In this document: positions 26,150-36,060 of the stretch, piece by piece
Layout of the letters: every line of letters starts with the position of its first letter
How positions within the stretch are numbered: the first letter of the stretch is position 1
Origin: Pseudorasbora parva
Lineage: Eukaryota > Chordata > Actinopteri > Cypriniformes > Gobionidae
Length of the DNA stretch: 64,000 nucleotides
Direction: 5' to 3'
Assembly (NCBI RefSeq): GCF_024679245.1
Contig: NC_090187.1
Location: forward strand, 21,400,995 to 21,464,994
The notes under the pieces: model-generated
Seen by the model: only the letters and a program-made list of their open reading frames with translations
Told to the model about the DNA's origin: nothing
Database searches by the model: none
Program-made: the position numbers and the translations under genes

Positions 26150-26540
26150 TGTCACATGTCTGTCATGTCTTGTGTAGCACATGTTGTGTTTTTGTCACTT
26201 CTGAGCCTGTGCTTGTGTTTGTCATGTCTCCGGTCAACTGTCAACCCCGCCCTTCTTGTTATCTGATTATTGGTTAATTTGCCCCACCTGTTCTCCCTCA
26301 TTACCTGCCTTGTTTGTTCCCTTTATAACCTCCTTGTGTTTGCAGTCCTGTGCTGGATCGTTGTTGGATGTCACCCTGTTCCTTGGTGTGCTATATGGTC
26401 TTGCTCCTTGTGTTTAGTTTATTTCAAGTTTAGTTTTCCCCCTCGTGGGTGTTTTTGTTTGTTTGCATTTCATTTAATAAATCTTTGTTTCCCTCCTGCA
26501 ATTGAGTCCTCACTCCTTTTCACTGTTATCTACCCTGACA
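26150..26540 (+). repeat. 3' LTR of the non-autonomous element
   Basis: 391 bp, matching 24495-24890 apart from scattered substitutions and short indels. Followed by the CTAAC duplication. Confidence 0.92.
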
Positions 26541-26545
26541 CTAAC

Positions 26546-27160
26546 ACATCTGAAGTGACTGGATTTGAATAAAGTTTGTGAGACACAATTTTCCAAAAAC
26601 TTTCAAAGACTTTTCAATCCGCAAACAAAGATTCGACTGGTTATGAATCAGCGTATTGATTCAGAACTCGGATCACCAATGTCACATGATTTCAGCAGTT
26701 TTGAAGTTTGACACAAGATTCGAATCATGAATCAATCCACTGATTCATAACCGTTCAAATCTTTGTTCGTGGATTGAAAACAAACATGGAAGAGAAGACC
26801 ATGCTGAATAAAGTCGTAGTTTTTTATATTTTGGGACCAAAATGTATTTTCAATGCTTCAAGAGATTCTAATTAACTAACTGGTGTCACATATGGACTAC
26901 TTTGATTATGTTTTTATTACCTTTCTGGACATGGACAGTATGGTGTGTATACACTTTCATTGGAGGAACAGGAAAGCTCTCTGATTAAATATCTTAAACT
27001 GTTTTCCGTAGATGAACTGAGGTCTTATGGGTGTGGAACAACATTAGGGTGAGTCATTAATGACATAATTTAAATTGTTGGGTGAACTAACCCTTTACCC
27101 ATTGTTGCTTTATTCCAAACAAATATATTGTTATTCACAAATAAACGTAAAGCGATTCAC
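26546..27160. other. Inverted-repeat remnant and unassigned sequence
   Basis: 26619-26672 and 26724-26780 are imperfect inverted repeats (CAATCCGCAAACAAAGATT against the complement of AATCTTTGTTCGTGGATTG). The rest ends in a GGTGAACTAACCCTTTA motif (27081-27097) typical of fish MITE ends. No gene. Confidence 0.45.
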
Positions 27161-27328
27161 AAAAAAATAATTTCACAAATCAATAGAATGAGATTGTGAG
27201 GTTACTTCCTTGTAATTACAAAGCACCGGATTACCAATTACCACACTAATGAACGAATTGAATAAACACATCTACCAGGTGTGGAAGCACACATTTGCTA
27301 ATTTGAAAACGCAGCACTCAGGTGTGCT

Positions 27329-27336
27329 ATAAAAGG
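27329..27336 (+). promoter_or_regulatory. TATA box of the IS630/Tc1-type transposase gene
   Basis: GCTATAAAAGGC about 38 bp upstream of the putative start at 27368, a plausible own promoter of the transposon. Confidence 0.5.
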
Positions 27337-27367
27337 CAGCAGGTGAGTTCACCTGTCTTCAACAAAA

Positions 27368-28033
27368 ATGGAAGGAGTTAGAAGAAGAAGAAGAGTGAGA
27401 ATGAGAGGGGGAGCTCAAAGAGGAGATTAAGGCGGTAGAGGAAGAGGCGAAGGAGGTAGGGAAGAGGCATAGGTAGAGGAGAAGAAGGTAGAGGAAGAGG
27501 AGAAGGAGGTAGAGGAAGAGGCATAGGTAGAGGAGAAGGAGGAAGAGGCATAGGTAGAGGAGAAGGAGGTAGAGGAAGACACCTAGGTAGAGGAGAAGGA
27601 GGTAGAGGAAGACACCTAGGTAGAGGAAGAGGTAGAGAAGGACTTGAAGAGGTGATAGAACCTGAACAAAGAAGACGAGGACCAAATTTGACTCGAGAAA
27701 TCCGTGCAATACTTATTGACCATGTTATCAACCATGGACTGACACTGATGGAAGCTGGACAAAGAGTTCAACCAAATCTCAGCAGAAATACTGTTGCGTC
27801 AGTAATTCGGATTTCATCGAGAAAACAGGTAAGCTAACCACACAGTATACTTTGAAACTGAAGCTTGTATAATCAATATTGTTTACTGTGACATTTGACA
27901 GTAGGCTGCATATATATATTTATTTATTTTTATCTTTTTTTTTTTTTTTTACATAGGATTGAGGGTCGAGGACACCAAGGTGGAAGGGGCCCCATGTTTA
28001 GTCGTGCACAAGAGGCCGCCATTGTGAACATGG
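27368..28033 (+). pseudogene. IS630/Tc1-superfamily transposase, N-terminal exons (split by insertion)
   Basis: The 5' part of a spliced transposase gene; its 3' part is at 36061-37010. It starts with Arg/Gly-rich codons (27368-27640, built of GGTAGAGGAAGAGG-like repeats and frameshifted), followed by a helix-turn-helix-like block (GPNLTREIRAILIDHVINHG, LTLMEAGQRVQPNLSRNTVA, 27688-27800). A GT-AG intron (27829-27956) is followed by IEGRGHQGGRGPMFSRAQEA and then IVNMV, where an LTR-like element enters (28034). The N-terminal part would bind the transposon ends. A single-base loss near 27812 and frameshifts in the Gly/Arg tract show it is dead. Confidence 0.75.
27425..27640 (+). repeat. Purine-rich tandem repeats coding Gly/Arg
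   Basis: Irregular GGTAGAGGAAGAGGAGAAG-type units. On the coding strand they give GRGRGEGG-like peptide; the complementary strand gives spurious Leu/Pro-rich ORFs. Confidence 0.8.
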
Positions 28034-29623
28034 TGTAGCGACTCAGGCGAATCAAACACACAATCGCCAGTTACATTTAACAAATATGTTTTGAAAGTTG
28101 TGCTTGGTGGCAGACCTTCCCCCAACACAACAGAGAAAGATTCTTCGTTACCCTGGAAACCATCTGATAAGAAGTTTTACGGCCCAAAAGAATTTGGCCA
28201 CATGAAAAGTTCCATACACAGAGAGCTAAAGGTTGTAAAACACACGCTTTGACCTCAAATTATAGACAAACCATCTATAAATGAACATGCACCCCAGGAC
28301 ATTGTATGTAAACACATAACTGTCTTGTAAAATGTTTCTTCTGTATGGTATTTTGCATCTTTTTATCTTTGTCTTAACAAATTACTAGTTCAGATAACAT
28401 CATATATGTCATGTCGCCTATCAAATTAATGCTCACTTCACGACTTACACTTCCATGTATATCACTTATTCAGAAAATGCAGTGTGTGTTTGTTGCATTA
28501 ATTAGAATATGAATGGTCAGAGACCCACTGATTCAAGTTTTCTGAAACAAAGAGCCATAAAATCTTCTGAGGAACTTCCCGCCTGTCTAACCCTGGAGGG
28601 CCGGACTACTCCCAGACTTTAAAAGGGGTGCTCGGATGCCCCCCTTTCGCTCTTACTCCGCTCTCTTCTTCTGAAAGTCTCTTCTGAAATACTCTCGTCT
28701 TCTCTCCCTGGCTGAACCACCAGGTCCCCCCCCCCCCCCCAAAGCAGGGAGGGGCTCCAGACACAGAGCCATGTGCTGTGTGGGACCAGAAACCGAGGCC
28801 CACCACACTATGGGGCCAACAGGCCTCAGCTCTTCCAAAAATCTTCTCTTCTACAATCCGATCTTCAACAATCCTTTTCTCCTCGCTTCATCAAAATACT
28901 AGCCCCAAGGGCATTCTTCAGAAGGAGAACACGAAGCCTCGCTAAAGCAAACAGCCGCTTCCCTCCCAACCTCGGAAAGGACCGCCGGACACGCAGGACA
29001 TTTGAACTCGGAACGCACGCGCACACAAGCGAGAAGCCAAAACGAAACCAAAAAGAATGCAAGTATTCTTATTCTTACTGCTGTAAAGAGGGTGTGTTAT
29101 TTTCCCGTTGGGACAAGTTAACTCCGTGAAGGTCGTATTTGATGAACTGAAGGAAAGCTGCTTCTTACCCCCCCCCCCCCCACTCTCTTTGTCTCTCTCT
29201 CTCTCTCATCTCTCTCTTTTATCTCTCTCTAACTTCAGTCTATTCATTATTCTCTTTTATGTATTCTTTCGTTAATATCTATACTTCTACTCTCTTGATG
29301 CATATTTAGTATGTACTTTCTGTGTGAATTGTAGTGTTATTTTTAGTCTGTGTTTATTAAACCTCCAAAGGACATTTAATGAGTTGAATCTGTTATTCTG
29401 CCACATACACAAAGTCAATGAAACTTGCGATCTAACGTTACCTAACTGCTTATGCTACTATGTTAGTAAAGTAAACTGTATGACCATTTGAAATATTGAA
29501 CTTGTCCTGATCAGTAAAGTTAATGTTTCTTATGCGCTCTTAAAAGCAGTAATCCCTTATTGAGAATGGATTTGAAAAGTCTATAACTAATTTGCAGGAC
29601 AAACTTAGTAGGATAATTTCAAG

Positions 29624-30484
29624 TGTGATGGCCGACAACGTGGCCACACAGCAAGGCGGTAACTAAGCCACACCCACATAGACATGCATCTTTCTCTTGT
29701 TTGTTTACACCTTAGGTTGCTGGTCTTTTAGTATATTTCATGATTAAATATTCTGTTGCAGATCACATTGTAAATTTCATAATAAAGACAGACACAGATT
29801 TGGTTCAGGTTCACCACTTTATTTCTAATTTACACTTATGCCATACATGACTAGTTTGGGTGCACACTTTCTAGTTATTAGTGGTATATTGTGTTAACAT
29901 TTGTTTCTTTGAGTTTAAGTTACCTATATGTGGAAAGCGGAGGTTTGATGCTGTCTGGGCAGAGCGCTGCACTTCTGTGGAGGTCCGTTCGAGTAAAGGA
30001 CCAGCTGGCGTCAGCAGCCGCCATTTTGTGCCGGTGGTTGAGTCCATGCTGCAGATTAGCCGGGGGAGGGGGTGTAAGATTGTTTGTTTATTTTTTGGTT
30101 ATTATATTTGTTTGTGTATATTAACTTGTTTATGACCTGTTGGTGAATTAATTAACAACTTTGTCATGTAGTCTCATTTATTCTCCTTGGGTTAATGGAT
30201 GTTTGTTGGTCCCTATGTGTGTGTAATGGACTAGTCCTTTGTGTATAAATTTCCCCATGTGTGGCATTTGGGGAGGCCATGTTTTTTTCTGTTTAGTTTG
30301 GTTTGATTATTGTTAAGTTTGGTTCTGTTCAGTGTACCCTTTTGTTTTGGGCCCAGACCTGACTTTATTTTCATTCAGTTTTTCAAGTAATTTAATTTGT
30401 GAACTTTGGCTTTCTTCATTTAATAAATTAATTTTTTGGTTGGAAATCCTGTGTTCTTTGCCCTTGACTGCTTGGTCCCTCACA
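29624..30484 (+). repeat. 5' LTR of the Gmr1-like element
   Basis: TGTGATGGCC...TCCCTCACA, 861 bp. TATAAA at 30244-30249 and AATAAA at 30422-30427 are plausible promoter and poly(A) signals and would place a short R region between them; a further AATAAA is at 29781. Confidence 0.93.
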
Positions 30485-30486
30485 TA

Positions 30487-30503
30487 TGGTGTCAGAAGTG
30501 GGA
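30487..30503 (+). promoter_or_regulatory. Primer-binding site
   Basis: TGGTGTCAGAAGTGGGA starts two bases after the 5' LTR. From memory it complements the 3' end of a tRNA-Leu (CAG type) with one mismatch; the tRNA identity is inference. Confidence 0.65.
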
Positions 30504-30581
30504 CCAGCAGAGGACACAGGTTTCTTAGTTATTTTTTTTGGGGTCCCCCCCCCTTTTCCTCTACCCTGTTTTATTTAAGCC

Positions 30582-33500
30582 ATGAGTCGGTCTGGCAGAA
30601 AGGGGGCACAAAAGATGGTGCTAATGGAAACACAAGAAGGAGAGATAGAGTCCATAGAGGATGGTGAGGAGATTGTCCCAGAGGAGTCCGGAGGTCGGGA
30701 GCCAACGCTTTCAGATCTGTCAAGTTTGTTTCGAGCCCACATGGCCCAGATGGATGCTCGGGAGGCCGGGCGGGCCCAAGAGCAAAAGGAACAAGAGAGA
30801 CGATTTAAGGCATTGCAGCATCAGTTTGGCCTGCTTCAGATGGAGGTGCAAGCTCGTACTCGTACTCCACCCACTCCTGATCCACTTGCTATGAATTTAA
30901 ATCCTGGGGAAATGCAGGATGGGGACCCTGATTCTGGCCGACCACTTTCTAAAAGGAGTGAAAGAGAACTTCATCATGGGGACTATGATAGAGGTCAGTC
31001 CTTGATTAAAGAGCCCAGATTAGAAAAACTAAGTGACTCTGATGACGTAGAACATTTCTTGATAACTTTTGAGAGGATTGCTGCAGCATGTTGCTGGCCT
31101 AAGGCTGACTGGGCATTCCGCCTGATTCCCCTACTGACTGGTAAGGCCCGAGCGGCATATGTGCTTATGGACATTGATGACTCTCTTGATTATGATTGTG
31201 TCAAGTCAGCTATTCTGAGAAAGTACGACATTAATTTAGAAACTTATCGACAAAGATTTCGTTCTCTGGATGTTGAACCGTTTGAAAGTCCCAATGAGTT
31301 GTATGCCAGGCTGAAGGAGCTGTATGGGAAATGGATTCGACCTAGAGGTAAAACTGTTGAGGAAATTGGAGAAATAATAATTCTTGAGCAGTATCTTCGA
31401 ATGCTCTCTCCTGAGCTTCAGGTATGGATCCGTGAGCGGGGCCCTGATACTGCTGCGGAAGCGGCATCATTAGCGGATGTGTTCGTTGCTGCCCGGGGAA
31501 GGAACCAGCCATGGAGTTGGCGGGGTGGGAGAGAGTCTCGCAAGCCTCAAGTCTTTCATCCATCCCAGTACAACTCCTCGGGTAAGCCTCCTGTAGGAGG
31601 AAAATCTGAGTCTGTGATGTCTTTTAAACCTCCCAAGAAAGTGCCAATTTGTTACTTGTGTGGTCAAGAGGGTCATACCAAACCTGTTTGCCCAAAGAAT
31701 GTTATCAAGCTCTCTCAAGTGTGTTATGTGCCCAGGAATAATGCAGCTCCAGTAAGGCCTGGACTTTCCTTAAAGATGACCACTGTGGAAGTGAACGGTA
31801 AAGATCTCCATGCTCTAGTTGACACTGGCAGCGACCAGACTTTGGTACACAGACAGTTTGTTTCACCTGCCTTGATCAATCTTGCAGACAAGAAACTGAT
31901 ATGCTGTGTTCATGGCGATGAGAAACTGTTACCCACCGCGGCTCTTTACATCAAAGTACAGGGACAGACTTATCTCATGGACGTTGGGGTTGCAGATAAT
32001 TTGCCGTATCCGGTGATTCTGGGGCATGATTTACCAGTGCTGTTAGATTTACTGCAGCCAGAACCGCTTTGCAATGTTGTAGTCACCAGAGCAAAAAGGA
32101 AACAGGTCGAGGAACCCATGCAGCCACTCAGTACTTTACCTTTCTTTGATGTGGATATTGAAGTGGAACCTTCAAAGTTGCGGAAGTCCCGTAGTGAGAG
32201 ACGGCGGGACAAGCTTGCATATAATGTTTCCAAAATACCGGCTAACCCCTCATTTGAGTTGTTTCAAAGTTTCCAGGTGCCCACTAACATTATCCAGCTC
32301 CAGCAGGAGGACATCAGCCTGGCTCCGTATCTCAAGAAGGCACAACAGGAAGCTATGACCAATGCTGAGGACACTGACTCTGACTCCGAAAGGTATTTAT
32401 TCCAAAAGGGGATTCTTTATCGCCAGTTTGAGTTGACAAACCAGCTTGTTGTGCCACAAGGTGTCCGAGAGGTAATCCTCAGGTTGAGCCATTCAATTCC
32501 CTGGGCTGGCCACCTAGGAAAACACAAGACCTTAGCTCGCATCAAAAGACACTTCTACTGGCCAGGACTAAGTAGGGATGTGACTCAGTACTGTAAAAGT
32601 TGTCCGGAGTGCCAGAAAGTTTCTATGAGAAGCCCTCCTAGAGCTCCATTACAACCTCTACCTGTTGTGGGTACACCATTTGAGAGACTGGGTATGGATA
32701 TTGTGGGCCCTGTAGAAAGGAGTCGAGCTGGAAATAGATTTATGCTTGTTATAACTGGTTATGCAACTAAATATCCTGAAGTATTCCCGATGAAGTCCAT
32801 TAAAGCCAAGTACGTAGCAACTTGCTTGATACAACTTTTTTCCAGAGTTGGGTTCCCCTGTCAGATTCTTACTGATCAGGGCACTAACTTTATGTCCACT
32901 CTCTTAAATCAGGTGTATAAGCTTCTGGGGGTCGAGAGTTTACGTACCACTCCTTATCATCCGCAAACAGATGGCCTCACAAAACGTTTCAATCAAACAC
33001 TCAAACAAATGCTTCGCAAGTTCATCAGTGAGTCGGGCAAGGATTGGGATCAGTGGTTGCCCTACCTCATGTTTGCATACCGAGAGGTTCCCCAGGCCTC
33101 AACTGGGTTCTCTCCTTTTGAGTTATTATATGGACGTGAGGTGAGAGGCCCTTTGACTCTGCTTCGTGAGCAGTGGGAAGGAACCCAGGGTACCGGGGAC
33201 TCAATGAATGTGATCTCTTATGTTGTGCAGATGAGGGAACGGTTGGAGGCGATGGCAAGACTGGCCCAAACTCACATGGCTGAGGCACAGAGATCCCAGA
33301 AGTCATGGTATGATCAGTCCGCAGGTGAAAGGAGTTTTAATCCTGGCCAGAAAGTGCTGGTGATGTTACCGAGTCAAGAGAGCAAACTATTGGCAAAATG
33401 GCAGGGTCCATTTGAGATCCAGCGGAAGCTGGGACCCACCACTTATGAAATTGCCACACCAGGCCTGGACAGATCTAGTAAAGTATTGCATATTAATTTG

Positions 33501-35063
33501 CTGAAAGAGTGGATTCCTCGTCCTGAGAAAGAGTCACAAGTTCTGATGATTAAACAGGTGATGGAAGAAGAGGAAGTGGAGGAGCAATATTTGCCTCAGC
33601 CGGTTGCAGAATGTGTCAATCTGGAACATTTACCAAAAGATCGCCAATCACAGGTGAGAGCACTTTGTCACCCTGACCTTTTTTCGGAGTACCCTGGGGC
33701 TACAACATTGATTGAACATGAGATTGTGTTGAAAAGGGATGCTGTTGTCAGAAGGATGAGTTATCGAATACCTGAGCAATTACAGGTTTCCTTGAGGAAA
33801 GAGATGGATCTAATGCTGACATTGGGAATCATTGAGCCGTCTAAGAGTGAGTGGTGCCACCCAGTGGTTTTGGTTCCAAAGAAAGATGGAAGCTTACGGT
33901 TTTGTATTGATTTTCGATACCTGAACTCTGTCTCTAAGTTCGATTCCTATCCAACACCCCGTATAAGCGACCTAATTGACCGCTTGGGTCAAAGCAAGTA
34001 TCTAACCACCATTGACCTCGCCAAAGGATATTGGCAAATTCCTCTCACCCTTCAATCTAGAGAGTTGACTGCCTTTAGAACCCCATGGGGGCTATTTCAT
34101 TTCCGGGTCCTCCCTTTTGGCCTGCATGGGGCTCCAGCCACTTTTCAGAGGCTCATAGACCAGATATTGCATGGTTTGTCTTTTACGGCCGCCTACTTAG
34201 ATGACATTGTTATCTACAGTGACACGTGGGAACAGCACCTACAACATCTTCAAGAAGTTCTGCGGCGACTCCAGCAAGCTGGCCTCACCATCAATCCCCT
34301 CAAATGTGCTGTAGCCCGAACTGAAATTGAATATCTGGGCTATGTCATTGGTAAAGGGGTGGTCAGACCCCAGGTAAAAAAAGTCCAGGTCATTCAACAG
34401 TGTCCTTTACCCCAAACACGGAAAGAATTAAGATCGTTTCTGGGTATGGCTGGCTTTTATAACCGCTTCATTCCCAATTTCTCTGGCAGAGCAGCAGCCT
34501 TGACAGATATGGTGGGCTCAAGGTGCCCCAACCGACTTCAGTGGTCAGAGGAAGCAAAGATGGCATTTCAAGACATCCAGATTGCCCTTGGTGAGGACCC
34601 TGTGTTGCATAATCCTGACTTTAATGAACCGTTTATTGTGCAAGCAGATGCTTCGGAGCGAGGCATTGGAGCCGTGCTACTGCAAGGGCACGCCAATGGG
34701 CGACAACTCGTGGCTTGTATTAGCCGTAAGCTCTTCCCGCGAGAGGTGCGGTATTCGACTATCGAAAAGGAGTGCTTGGCTGTGAAATGGGCTCTGGATT
34801 CCCTAAAATATTATCTGCTGGGGAGAGAGTTTATTGTGGAAACGGACCACAAGGCTCTGCAGTGGTTGAAGAGGATGAAGGACACCAATAGCAGAATTAC
34901 TCGGTGGTATTTGGCCATGCAGCCCTTCCGATTTGTTGTCCAGTATGTTCCAGGGAAAGATAATGCTACGGCTGATTTCCTCTCTCGCTGTGTCAGTGAG
35001 GTTCCTGAAGTGGGGGGGAGTGTGATGGCCGACAACGTGGCCACACAGCAAGGCGGTAACTAA
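30582..35063 (+). CDS. Gag-Pol polyprotein of the Gmr1-like retrotransposon (1493 aa)
   Basis: One uninterrupted ORF. Order by residue: a coiled-coil-like Gln/Glu-rich stretch (about 40-95); a capsid region resembling the SCAN domain (about 150-310, with RQRFRSLD, ELYGKWIRP, ILEQYLRMLSPELQVWIRER); a CCHC zinc knuckle (357-370); protease with DTGS (414-417); integrase with HHCC zinc finger (His644, His648, Cys674, Cys677) and catalytic Asp706 and Asp765; a GPF-type C-terminal motif (KWQGPFEI); reverse transcriptase with YLDD (1205-1208); RNase H (from about Asp1356, ADAS, then ETDHKAL). In DDE spacing the glutamate should be residue 801 (Asp765 plus 35 between), but the codon at 32982 is AAA, lysine. 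The last 14 codons and stop lie in the 3' LTR. Gag and Pol in one frame imply processing by the encoded protease. Everything but integrase catalysis looks intact. Confidence 0.93.
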   Translation: MSRSGRKGAQKMVLMETQEGEIESIEDGEEIVPEESGGREPTLSDLSSLFRAHMAQMDAREAGRAQEQKEQERRFKALQHQFGLLQMEVQARTRTPPTPDPLAMNLNPGEMQDGDPDSGRPLSKRSERELHHGDYDRGQSLIKEPRLEKLSDSDDVEHFLITFERIAAACCWPKADWAFRLIPLLTGKARAAYVLMDIDDSLDYDCVKSAILRKYDINLETYRQRFRSLDVEPFESPNELYARLKELYGKWIRPRGKTVEEIGEIIILEQYLRMLSPELQVWIRERGPDTAAEAASLADVFVAARGRNQPWSWRGGRESRKPQVFHPSQYNSSGKPPVGGKSESVMSFKPPKKVPICYLCGQEGHTKPVCPKNVIKLSQVCYVPRNNAAPVRPGLSLKMTTVEVNGKDLHALVDTGSDQTLVHRQFVSPALINLADKKLICCVHGDEKLLPTAALYIKVQGQTYLMDVGVADNLPYPVILGHDLPVLLDLLQPEPLCNVVVTRAKRKQVEEPMQPLSTLPFFDVDIEVEPSKLRKSRSERRRDKLAYNVSKIPANPSFELFQSFQVPTNIIQLQQEDISLAPYLKKAQQEAMTNAEDTDSDSERYLFQKGILYRQFELTNQLVVPQGVREVILRLSHSIPWAGHLGKHKTLARIKRHFYWPGLSRDVTQYCKSCPECQKVSMRSPPRAPLQPLPVVGTPFERLGMDIVGPVERSRAGNRFMLVITGYATKYPEVFPMKSIKAKYVATCLIQLFSRVGFPCQILTDQGTNFMSTLLNQVYKLLGVESLRTTPYHPQTDGLTKRFNQTLKQMLRKFISESGKDWDQWLPYLMFAYREVPQASTGFSPFELLYGREVRGPLTLLREQWEGTQGTGDSMNVISYVVQMRERLEAMARLAQTHMAEAQRSQKSWYDQSAGERSFNPGQKVLVMLPSQESKLLAKWQGPFEIQRKLGPTTYEIATPGLDRSSKVLHINLLKEWIPRPEKESQVLMIKQVMEEEEVEEQYLPQPVAECVNLEHLPKDRQSQVRALCHPDLFSEYPGATTLIEHEIVLKRDAVVRRMSYRIPEQLQVSLRKEMDLMLTLGIIEPSKSEWCHPVVLVPKKDGSLRFCIDFRYLNSVSKFDSYPTPRISDLIDRLGQSKYLTTIDLAKGYWQIPLTLQSRELTAFRTPWGLFHFRVLPFGLHGAPATFQRLIDQILHGLSFTAAYLDDIVIYSDTWEQHLQHLQEVLRRLQQAGLTINPLKCAVARTEIEYLGYVIGKGVVRPQVKKVQVIQQCPLPQTRKELRSFLGMAGFYNRFIPNFSGRAAALTDMVGSRCPNRLQWSEEAKMAFQDIQIALGEDPVLHNPDFNEPFIVQADASERGIGAVLLQGHANGRQLVACISRKLFPREVRYSTIEKECLAVKWALDSLKYYLLGREFIVETDHKALQWLKRMKDTNSRITRWYLAMQPFRFVVQYVPGKDNATADFLSRCVSEVPEVGGSVMADNVATQQGGN
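35008..35020 (+). promoter_or_regulatory. Polypurine tract
   Basis: AAGTGGGGGGGAG lies directly against the 3' LTR start (35021), the expected plus-strand primer, and is also coding (end of Pol). Confidence 0.85.
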
Positions 35064-35881
35064 GCCACACCCACATAGACATGCATCTTTCTCTTGTTTG
35101 TTTACACCTTAGGTTGCTGGTCTTTTAGTATATTTCATGATTAAATATTCTGTTGCAGATCACATTGTAAATTTCATAATAAAGACAGACACAGATTTGG
35201 TTCAGGTTCACCACTTTATTTCTAATTTACACTTATGCCATACATGACTAGTTTGGGTGCACACTTTCTAGTTATTAGTGGTATATTGTGTTAACATTTG
35301 TTTCTTTGAGTTTAAGTTACCTATATGTGGAAAGCGGAGGTTTGATGCTGTCTGGGCAGAGCGCTGCACTTCTGTGGAGGTCCGTTCGAGTAAAGGACCA
35401 GCTGGCGTCAGCAGCCGCCATTTTGTGCCGGTGGTTGAGTCCATGCTGCAGATTAGCCGGGGGAGGGGGTGTAAGATTGTTTGTTTATTTTTTGGTTATT
35501 ATATTTGTTTGTGTATATTAACTTGTTTATGACCTGTTGGTGAATTAATTAACAACTTTGTCATGTAGTCTCATTTATTCTCCTTGGGTTAATGGATGTT
35601 TGTTGGTCCCTATGTGTGTGTAATGGACTAGTCCTTTGTGTATAAATTTCCCCATGTGTGGCATTTGGGGAGGCCATGTTTTTTTCTGTTTAGTTTGGTT
35701 TGATTATTGTTAAGTTTGGTTCTGTTCAGTGTACCCTTTTGTTTTGGGCCCAGACCTGACTTTATTTTCATTCAGTTTTTCAAGTAATTTAATTTGTGAA
35801 CTTTGGCTTTCTTCATTTAATAAATTAATTTTTTGGTTGGAAATCCTGTGTTCTTTGCCCTTGACTGCTTGGTCCCTCACA
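35021..35881 (+). repeat. 3' LTR of the Gmr1-like element
   Basis: 861 bp, apparently identical to 29624-30484; the embedded 84- and 77-codon ORFs translate identically in both. Followed by the TCAAG duplication. Confidence 0.93.
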
Positions 35882-36060
35882 TCAAGCAATTTCATAAAGG
35901 GTTACTTGTATTTAATTAAACAATTTTCCCTATCGGAAAATTTTAATACGTAATGAATGACTGGCAAATCATATTCATAAATTCATGAATTTTGAATATT
36001 AAATCCCTTTTGAGTTAATTATTCCCCGAGACATTAAACTCATAAGTCATTGTTGTTACA

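Larger units (their letters stand above)
24495..26540 (+). mobile_element. Non-autonomous LTR retrotransposon (2.05 kb)
   Basis: Two near-identical direct repeats (24495-24890, 396 bp; 26150-26540, 391 bp), each starting TGTCACATGTCTG and ending TACCCTGACA, flank a 1.26 kb interior. The whole is bordered by CTAAC (24490-24494 and 26541-26545), a 5 bp target duplication. A purine-rich tract (GTAGGGAGGGGG) precedes the 3' LTR. There is no protease, reverse transcriptase or integrase, so it must be moved by another element's proteins. The 5' LTR differs from the 3' LTR by a few substitutions and small indels, so the insertion is fairly recent. Confidence 0.93.
29624..35881 (+). mobile_element. 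Gmr1-like Ty3/gypsy LTR retrotransposon, structurally complete
   Basis: A 6258 bp element with 861 bp LTRs (29624-30484, 35021-35881) that look identical wherever compared. It is bordered by TCAAG (29619-29623 and 35882-35886). It carries a primer-binding site 2 bp after the 5' LTR, one gag-pol ORF (30582-35063) and a polypurine tract (35008-35020). The pol order is protease, integrase, reverse transcriptase, RNase H; integrase before RT defines the Gmr1-like group of deuterostome Ty3/gypsy elements. No envelope ORF. Equal LTR length and apparent identity mean very recent insertion. Confidence 0.93.
28034..36060 (+). mobile_element. LTR-like insertion in the transposase gene (1.76 kb, itself split by the Gmr1-like element)
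   Basis: It begins TGTAGCGACTC after ATGG (28030-28033) and ends TTGTTACA before ATGG (36061-36064): TG...CA ends and a 4 bp duplication. Removing it restores the transposase frame (NMVLANNC). Without the nested 29624-35886 insertion it is 1764 bp and has no recognised ORF. A TATA-like CTTTAAAAGG at 28618 and T/C-rich tracts (29170-29240) suggest a solo LTR of a retrovirus-like or gypsy element. No internal domain or second LTR is present. Confidence 0.6.

Noticed and set aside
27359..27731. Leu/Pro-rich minus-strand ORFs of 116-117 codons
   Set aside because: Complement of the Gly/Arg-coding purine repeats of the transposase N-terminus; low complexity, no domain.
29881..30135. Identical 84-codon ORFs in both Gmr1-like LTRs (also 35278-35532)
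   Set aside because: They lie wholly within the LTRs, have no motif, and are duplicated only because the LTRs are; not supported as genes.
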